DNA of 25,720 nt from Betaproteobacteria bacterium (lineage in GTDB: Bacteria; Pseudomonadota; Gammaproteobacteria; Burkholderiales; Burkholderiaceae_C): NCBI GenBank assembly GCA_025354965.1, contig JANXLW010000065.1:1-25720 (forward strand). The letters run 5' to 3'. The notes under the pieces are model-generated. The model had not been told where the DNA came from, made no database searches, and worked only from the letters and a program-made list of their open reading frames with translations. How positions within the stretch are numbered: position 1 is the first letter of the stretch; every line of letters begins with the position of its first letter. Below are positions 1-5,377 of this stretch, piece after piece. The position numbers and the translations under genes were made by a program.

Positions 1-1
1 C

Positions 2-583
2 AGGGAAGTCATGGTCGATAACCTGAAGTCTGCTGTGCTCCAGCGTCTCATCGGTGTGGCCCCCGTGTTCAACCCGAAGTACCTGGACTTCTCGCGCCAC
101 TGGGGCTTTGAGATCAAGCCCTGCAATGTGCGTTCGGGCAATGAGAAGGGGCGGGTTGAGAATGGGGTGGGCTACGTCAAGAAGAACTTCCTGGACGGCC
201 TGGAGTTGCCAGACTTCTGCGCACTACAGCCAGCAGCCACCCTTTGGATGGATACGGTGGCCAATGTGCGCGTGCACGAATCAACCCACCAGCGCCCGAT
301 GGATCGTTTTGAAGAGGAAAGCGCTCACTTGAAACGGCTCAACCCGGCTGGTTTCGATCTCGCACGCGTGAAGACAGTGCGTGCCACCAAGCAGTTTCGC
401 GTACCCCTGGACTCCAATCACTATACGGTGCCGGCGCCTTACGCAGGGCAACGTCTGATACTCAAGGCCTATGCCGATCGGGTCTGCATTTATGACCAGC
501 AGCAGCTCATCGTGCGCCATGCCCGCAGCATGGATCGGCACAGGAGTTTTGACCACGACTTCATTACATTCAGGTGTGCTTAA
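2..583 (+). pseudogene. IS21-family transposase IstA, C-terminal remnant
   Basis: The frame is open from the left edge of the window, so the 5' part lies outside. The protein shows the end of a DDE integrase core: an Asp in VMVDNLKSAV, then the Glu in NEKGRVENGVGYVKKNF, followed by the IstA C-terminal beta-rich region (VPLDSNHYTVPAPYAGQRL). IstA cuts and joins the ends of IS21-type elements and normally works with the ATPase IstB. Here homology seems to stop after the SFDHDF stretch near base 565. The remaining few residues are read out of unrelated DNA, and no istB follows. This is therefore a deletion remnant and not a working element. The family call is firm; the exact breakpoint is an estimate. 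Confidence 0.85.
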
Positions 584-854
584 TGCTAGCACGCCTGTGA
601 CAATTCGCAATGGCAATGCCGTAGCCACAAAGCTAGTACGTGCCAGCCTGAAAAACCCGGCATCGTTTGAGTTTGTTGAGGCTGGCATCGTAAATAATGG
701 CGCACTCTGCCTGACCTACCGAGGCACCAATAGTTTCAACGCCATCATCACCTCGAACATTGCAATAACCCGCAAGCTGACCAAGGGCAACTGGAACAAG
801 GAATGCGGCGGCAAAACCATGCCGTCGTTCGATCACATCAAGTATGCAATCTGA
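567..854 (+). pseudogene. C-terminal fragment of an unidentified small protein
   Basis: After the istA breakpoint a different frame stays open to a TGA at 854. The peptide contains VRASLKNPASFEFVEAG, then NGALCLTYRGTNSFNA, and ends with a second Cys in WNKECGGK. This arrangement (a 'LKNP-SF' stretch, then Cys-x-x-Tyr-Arg-x-x-Asn-Ser) recalls small secreted or lipoprotein-like hypothetical proteins of proteobacteria, but I cannot name a family with confidence. No start codon or ribosome site belongs to it here, because the front half has been replaced by the IS21 remnant. The function is unknown. The fragment itself is plausible because its composition looks protein-like for about 95 codons. 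Confidence 0.5.
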
Positions 855-916
855 ACTATTTCAGTCAAGGTACTTCTTTCCATTTCGGCGGGTTTTTTGT
901 TCCCCCAGCGTGTCAA

Positions 917-928
917 TAGGTATACCTA
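917..928. promoter_or_regulatory. 12-base perfect palindrome upstream of a promoter
   Basis: TAGGTATACCTA is a perfect 12-base palindrome lying 12 bases before a candidate -35 box at 941. This is a common position for a dimeric regulator site. No regulator can be assigned. Confidence 0.35.
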
Positions 929-940
929 ATTTATTTTAGA

Positions 941-1036
941 TTGTCACTTTTCACACTGAAGGGGTATTTTCGAAATATCAGAAATCACAGCATAAATTGG
1001 AGGATCACGATGAGGTTTGATCATGTTCTCGCACTG
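941..1036 (+). promoter_or_regulatory. Promoter, ribosome site and start of a gene interrupted by the IS630 element
   Basis: TTGTCA at 941-946 and TATTTT at 965-970 are 18 bases apart and could be a sigma70 promoter. GGAGG follows at 999-1003, with ATG at 1010, a near-ideal start site. The reading frame (MRFDHVLALS) runs straight into the left end of the IS630 element at about 1040. Joining the two flanks across the element gives only about six more codons before a stop at about 2186. Either this was a very short peptide or the downstream part has also been rearranged. Confidence 0.4.
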
Positions 1037-1071
1037 TCATACCAAATTGCATTCAATAGAGTAAATAACTA

Positions 1072-1101
1072 GAATAACTCCTGAACATTCGGGAGTTATT
1101 C
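1072..1101 (+). promoter_or_regulatory. Hairpin enclosing the transposase ribosome-binding site
   Basis: GAATAACTCC (1072-1081) is perfectly complementary to GGAGTTATTC (1092-1101), with a 10-base loop. The only Shine-Dalgarno-like sequence for the transposase, GGGAG at 1091-1095, sits mostly in the 3' arm, and the ATG at 1102 follows directly. Any transcript that starts upstream of 1072 would fold this site away. Comparable sequestering structures limit IS10 and IS50 transposase translation from outside promoters. Confidence 0.6.
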
Positions 1102-2167
1102 ATGAAGAATTTGATCTCCAGTGACAAGGCCACCATCGCGGTCCTTGCCGAACGTCTCAAACACGCCCAATCGCACTCGGAGTACCAGCGAATCCAATGC
1201 GTATTGATTCGTGCCACCTTGGGTAGTTCTGCCAAGGAGATCGCCCAGTTACTTGGTTGGGCCACCACCACCGTCTATGTGATTCATTCCCGCTGGGCCA
1301 AGGAGGGTGAAGCCATCTTTGACTTGCGCGGCCGCGGTGGTCGCCACAATCAGCACTTAACTTCCGAACAAGAGACAGCGCTGCTGGCACCGTTCACAAA
1401 GATGGCTACAGGCGGCGAGATGCTCCATGTCAGCGAGATCAAAAAGGCGTTCGAAGAACGGGTGGGTGCCCCGGTTGCTGCATCCACCATCTACCGGATG
1501 CTTGACCGGCACGGTTGGCGAAAGGTGGTCCCTCGCCCTCGACACCCCAAGGCTGATTTCCAAGCGCAGGACGCCTTTAAAAAAACTGCGCAGAGTGGTA
1601 CGGCAAGAGGTCGAACGCCAGGCTGAATGGGGTTGCCCAGTACGGCTGATGTTCCAGGACGAGGGCCGATTCGGCCTACTGGGAAAACCCAGGCGCTGCT
1701 GGGCACCAATCGGAGTTCGACCCTGTGTGGGTGCTCGACTGCTGCGCAAGTTCAGCTACGCCTTCGCGGCGGTCAGCCCACATGACGGAGTCATGGACAG
1801 CTTGGTTCTGCCTTGGGTGAATACCGAGACCATGTCGATGTTTCTGACCATGGTCTCCGAGCGCCACGAGAGCGAGTTTGTCATCATGGTCATGGACCAA
1901 GCAGGCTGGCACATTGCCGCCGGTCTTGAAGTGCCGCCTAACATGCGCTTGCTCTTCTTGCCACCCTACAGCCCCGAGATCAATCCAGCCGAGCATATTT
2001 GGGATACCTTGCGCGAGAACACCGTCGGCAATACCGTCTTCAGTTCCCTGGACGCCGCAGACAAGGCCCTCAGCGAGGGGCTACTGTCTCTTGAAATGGA
2101 TCCACCCAAAATGCAGAAATTGACAGGATTTAAATGGATAACATCTATCTCATTGAAAGCGAATTAG
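1102..2167 (+). CDS. IS630-family DDE transposase, split in two frames at an A7 run
   Basis: The first frame (from ATG 1102) gives an N-terminal helix-turn-helix region: SAKEIAQLLGWATTTVY, then a second winged-helix segment near HVSEIKKAFEERVG. The catalytic part lies in the next frame, with Asp in MFQDEGRFG, Asp in MVMDQAGWH and Glu in PEINPAEHIWDTLRE, the IS630 DDE triad. The two frames meet at TTTAAAAAAA (1576-1585). Removing one A gives a continuous DAFKKLRRVV junction and a protein of about 354 residues, normal for the family. So either a one-base insertion killed the gene, or the full protein is made by slippage on the A run. Without slippage the first frame ends at 1626 (174 residues) with no catalytic domain. 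Confidence 0.8.
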
Positions 2168-2352
2168 TATCAGTCAGGTTTTCAATAGTTTTCTATGGTG
2201 GGAGTTTGCTCTGAGGTCAGCAGGCAAGAAGCCTAGTTTCCGTTGCTCCAAAGCGGGCACCGGTAAAGAACTCCTGGTGGCCCAAACCAGCAGCCTCTTC
2301 AGGCTGAAAGCTTTGCTTCTGGCACTGAAATTCACTGGCCTGAAGCGCTTGT

Positions 2353-2973
2353 TCAATGTGGCTTTACGCAGTGGCAATAGACGAAGTGTTGAACTGAGCC
2401 CCAAGGGGTTTTGTGTTCCTCGCTCAAGTGTTCGAGCAGCTCAAACGAAGGCCCGAACTCCCGGTGAAGCTGACCGGGGGCATATCGGGCAACCGGCAGC
2501 CCACTGCATTGCTCAGGACCATCGGGTGCAAAGGTCGCAACAATCACATGTCCACCGGTTTTCACCGACTTCATAACCTGCCGAACATACGCGGCGCGCT
2601 CAGCAGGCTCCGTCAGGAAATGGAAGACGGCGCGGTCATGCCAAATGTCATACGTTTGGTCTGGCAGCATCACTACACAAATGTCCCCTGAAATCCATGT
2701 GGCGCCGTCTCCTGCAGCACCCAGCCGCTTGCGAGCAACTTCCAATGCACTTGCCGACAAGTCCAATACAGAAATATTTTTGAAGCCGTTGCTCAACAGG
2801 TCGTCCACCAGTGTCGAAGCACCGCCGCCGACATCAATAATGTTGGCGCTCAACGAAGTTCCGACCGAACTGATGAGTTCAAGTGACCGCGTGGCGTGCT
2901 CCTGAAACCAACTGACAGCATCTGGCTGCTTGGTTTGGTAAACCTTTTCCCAGTGCTCTTTTGAATTTTGCAT
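2353..2973 (-). CDS. Class I SAM-dependent methyltransferase
   Basis: The protein has 206 residues. The start ATG at 2973 is chosen because GAGGAG lies 7 bases upstream; a longer open frame to 3234 has no such support and no protein-like content. The N-terminus KEHWEKVYQTKQPDAVSWFQ is typical of small stand-alone methyltransferases. The glycine-rich SAM-binding loop is IIDVGGGASTLVDDLL (roughly residues 45-60), followed by the acidic ribose-binding residue in ISVLDLSASAL and the motif around YDIWHDRAVFHFLTEP. The substrate cannot be read from the sequence. It is intact and lies alone between two mobile-element remnants, transcribed opposite to the IS630 transposase, so it may have been carried in or simply survived rearrangement around it. 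Confidence 0.85.
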   Translation of the reverse strand: MQNSKEHWEKVYQTKQPDAVSWFQEHATRSLELISSVGTSLSANIIDVGGGASTLVDDLLSNGFKNISVLDLSASALEVARKRLGAAGDGATWISGDICVVMLPDQTYDIWHDRAVFHFLTEPAERAAYVRQVMKSVKTGGHVIVATFAPDGPEQCSGLPVARYAPGQLHREFGPSFELLEHLSEEHKTPWGSVQHFVYCHCVKPH

Positions 2974-3365
2974 TGCATGTCTCCTCGCTTCGGATTCTGG
3001 CTGAATGTGAATGGTATTCCCAAAACCGAATCTAGGTCGCAAAGGCTGTCTGCGGCGAATGCTTCTGAATCGCCTTACATGGTCCACCCTAGGAAAGCAA
3101 GTTCTGGCGTTTTGACGGTTTGAAAGGTTTGCTGCCTTACATCCGGGCTGTATTTGCAGTTTGTGCTGCGGCCCATAATGGCTATTCGCGGCCGAGGTTC
3201 CTATCTCCGGGATGCCACTCCGGGATGCACTCAAGGTGCTGGCAATTCATCGGAATTCCCCCGACTCGGTTTGACCTTTGTTCCATTATCGCGCTTTGTG
3301 CATACTCTCCTTCAAATCGGTTGCCCTGTTGAGCTTGGCATGCAAGACTCTGACGAATGCCGGTG
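2974..3365. other. Intergenic stretch without a recognisable gene
   Basis: About 390 bases between the methyltransferase start and the IS110 remnant. I see no convincing coding sequence on either strand. It contains a short tandem repeat, CTCCGGGATGC at 3205-3215 and 3218-3228. Around 3165-3195 there is a GGCC-rich stretch of the sort that is dispersed between genes in many proteobacteria. It must include the methyltransferase promoter, but no clear -35/-10 pair stood out. Confidence 0.5.
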
Positions 3366-3367
3366 TA

Positions 3368-3858
3368 TCAGGCCGTGACTGGCTCGATGGGATTCCACTT
3401 CACAAAATCAAAGACGGCACCTTTTGCTAGAACCGCCCAGACTGTGCGGGCAATTTTGTTGGCCAATGCCACGACCACCACATTGCAGTGACGTCGCTGC
3501 AGTAAATTCTGCATCCAGCTTGTTTTCTGTGACTTGGCAATCACAGCCCTGGCGCCCGCAATATGCAAGGTACGCAAGTAGGAATCGCCACGTTTGGAAA
3601 TGCCCAATTGTTGCGTCTTGCCCCCAGTGCTCACTTGCCGTGGTGTTAGACCACCCACGACGCAAACTGGCGACCAGATTTGAAGGTGCCGAAGTCTCCC
3701 ACCGCTGCCACCAGCGCTGAGGCTGTCAACTCACCAACGCCTGGAATCTGGTTGATCGCCTGTATCTGCTGATCCTCTCGGAGGATGGTGCGCAATCTTT
3801 GGCCGATGTGATCGATTGGCATGGCTGACAGGGGGGAGGTCAATATTGTCATCCCTGC
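3368..3858 (-). pseudogene. IS110-family transposase, C-terminal remnant with frameshift
   Basis: Read on the minus strand in two frames. The upstream part contains INQIPGVGELTASALVAA and GTFKSGRQFASW. The downstream part continues with GLTPRQVSTGGKTQQLG and SKRGDSYLRTLHIAGARAV. Together these are the C-terminal (transposase_20) domain of IS110/IS1111-type serine-dependent transposases. Adding one G in the GTGGGTGGT tract near 3650 would restore ASWVGLTPRQ, so a single-base deletion broke the frame. The N-terminal RuvC-like catalytic half (DEDD) is missing: homology stops near 3858, where M20 peptidase sequence starts on the other strand. The remnant cannot be active. Confidence 0.85.
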
Positions 3859-4461
3859 GATCTGGAAGTCAAAGGCCGCGCGTCGCATGCCGGCGCTGCC
3901 CCTGAGCTGGGCCGCAACGCCCTGATCGAGCTATCGCACCAGATGCTGGCCACACAGGACATTGCCAAACAGATTCCGGGAGCACAACTGAACTGGACCT
4001 ACGCACAAGGTGGTTTGGTGCGCAATCAAATCCCAGAGCGCGCCTACGCGTTCGCGGATGTGCGCTTGCTGAACCCCGACGCTGCAGACAAGCTGAGCGC
4101 CGCGCTTGAGGCCAAGGTCAAGGAAAGCAAGCGTGTGCCCGAGACTGAGGTGAGTGTGAAGTTCGAGATAGGTCGTCCGCCGTTTAACGCCGGTGAGCGC
4201 GGCTTGGCGCTGGCCAAGCGCGCACAAGCGATCTACGCTGAACTGCAGGGCAGAAAACTGATGTTTCATCCGTTCACCGGAGGCGGCACAGATGCTGGTT
4301 ACGCCGGTCGCTCCGGCAAGCCGGTTGTGCTGGAAGGCCTCGGGCTAGCGGGATGGGGCTATCACGCCAGGGACGAGTACGTTGAAGTTGATTCGATTGC
4401 GCCCAGACTCTACTTGACGTCGCGCCTGCTGCAAGACCTTGCGGTAAATCCAGTCAATTAG
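3859..4461 (+). pseudogene. M20 glutamate carboxypeptidase, C-terminal half
   Basis: An open frame continuous with LEVKGRASHAGAAPELGRNA (from about 3862) runs to TAG at 4459-4461. It matches the remembered pattern of Pseudomonas carboxypeptidase G2: the SHAGAAPELG dimerisation-domain motif, NADVRY-like FADVRLLNPD, GRPPFNAGE, GGGTDAGYAG and the late zinc ligand in WGYHARDEYVEV. Such enzymes remove C-terminal glutamate, for example from folates. The N-terminal catalytic half, which carries most zinc ligands, is gone and is replaced by the IS110 remnant, so no functional enzyme can be made. It converges on the aldo/keto reductase with only 8 bases between the stop codons. Confidence 0.85.
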
Positions 4462-4469
4462 CTCTGCGG

Positions 4470-5351
4470 TCAAATCAACCCGACCCAGCCGTCGTCGTGG
4501 CGCACAAAGGTATCCTGAATACGCTGCTGCAAAGCGGCGTCCAGCGGGCCTTGCGTCAACGTCATGAGATTGTGCTTGAAATGGTCAATCTTGCTGGTAC
4601 CCACGATGCAGCTGGCGACACCCGGCAGGTAGGCGCAAAAACGCAGCGCCAGTTCGTTCCAGCTCAACCCTTGCGGGTCGAGGTCCATGGTCTTCCAGCG
4701 GTCCCAGTAGTGCGCTTCGCAATAGCTGTCGGGACGCTGGTTGCTGTGCCAGACAGCACCGGCCAGCGGGCGTTTGGCAATGACGCCCAGGCCATTCGCC
4801 TGCAACTGCTTCAGTCGCTGCGGGATGGACTGTTGATCGCAGAGGTTGATGGAGGTCTGTACCGCGCCAAAGCGCCCACAGGCAATACTCCAGTCCAGTT
4901 CGGCGTTATCGCCTGAATAAGCGACCACCCGCAGCTTGCCGGCGCGGGCGCAGTCTTCCAGCGCGGCAATGACCTCGCCTTGCTCAAGAACAGGCAAGGG
5001 GCAGGAGTGCAGGTGAACTATGTCCAGGTAGTCGCAACGCATGCGTGCAAGCGCGGCCTCCACGCCAGCCACGATGCAGGCGTAGGTCCAGTCCGGCACG
5101 CCGGCAATGCCGTAGCCAACCTTGGTTGACAACACAAATTCGTGGCGCCGGTGCGCCAGATGCCGGCCGATGCGCTCCTCCGAGAGCCCATAACCGCGCG
5201 CGGTGTCGATCAGATTGACCCCCAGGTCCAGCACCTGGTTGAGCAGGCGACCGGCGTCGGCTTCGCTGACGCGCTGGTCGTTCAGATGCATGGCGCCAAA
5301 GCCCAATGGCGTGACGTTCAGGCCGGTGCTGCCAAAAGCTCTTGTTTGCAT
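4470..5351 (-). CDS. Aldo/keto reductase
   Basis: The protein has 293 residues from ATG 5351. It has the NAD(P)H-dependent TIM-barrel reductase layout: start MQTRAFGSTGLNVTPLGFG, and a catalytic tetrad visible as Asp49 and Tyr54 (LIDTARGYG), Lys77 (STKVGYG) and His115 (YLDIVHLHS). The C-terminal cofactor region contains CIVGTSKIDHFKHNL. An alternative TTG start at 5381 overlaps the upstream amylase stop (TTGA) and would add ten residues. The ATG is preferred because family members begin there, although its ribosome site is weak. It is the last gene of the malK operon. The substrate is unknown; reduction of a sugar or a sugar-derived aldehyde would fit the neighbours but is inference. Confidence 0.85.
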   Translation of the reverse strand: MQTRAFGSTGLNVTPLGFGAMHLNDQRVSEADAGRLLNQVLDLGVNLIDTARGYGLSEERIGRHLAHRRHEFVLSTKVGYGIAGVPDWTYACIVAGVEAALARMRCDYLDIVHLHSCPLPVLEQGEVIAALEDCARAGKLRVVAYSGDNAELDWSIACGRFGAVQTSINLCDQQSIPQRLKQLQANGLGVIAKRPLAGAVWHSNQRPDSYCEAHYWDRWKTMDLDPQGLSWNELALRFCAYLPGVASCIVGTSKIDHFKHNLMTLTQGPLDAALQQRIQDTFVRHDDGWVGLI

Positions 5352-5377
5352 GGTTTGATCGGGTAGCGCGTCAAGGC

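Larger units (their letters stand above)
1042..2167 (+). mobile_element. IS630-family insertion sequence
   Basis: The element is about 1.13 kb. Its imperfect terminal inverted repeats are CCAAATTGCATTCAAT at 1042-1057 and, inverted, CTAATTCGCTTTCAAT at 2152-2167 (12 of 16 match). A TA dinucleotide flanks each side (1040-1041 and 2168-2169), as expected for IS630/mariner-type elements, which duplicate TA on insertion. The single cargo is a DDE transposase. The transposase stop codon TAG forms the last three bases of the element. Confidence 0.75.

Noticed and set aside
2297..2345. Integron attC site beside the methyltransferase
   Set aside because: An inverted repeat exists, but the conserved GTTRRRY / RYYYAAC core sites of attC are not visible.
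2174..2404. Small open frames on both strands between the IS630 element and the methyltransferase
   Set aside because: They have no ribosome sites, one overlaps the methyltransferase end, and the composition is not convincing.
2974..3234. N-terminal extension of the methyltransferase
   Set aside because: The added residues look noncoding, and the ATG at 2973 has a strong GAGGAG site while family members start there.
3120..3378. Two short plus-strand open frames upstream of the IS110 remnant
   Set aside because: They overlap each other in different frames with no ribosome site or recognisable motif.
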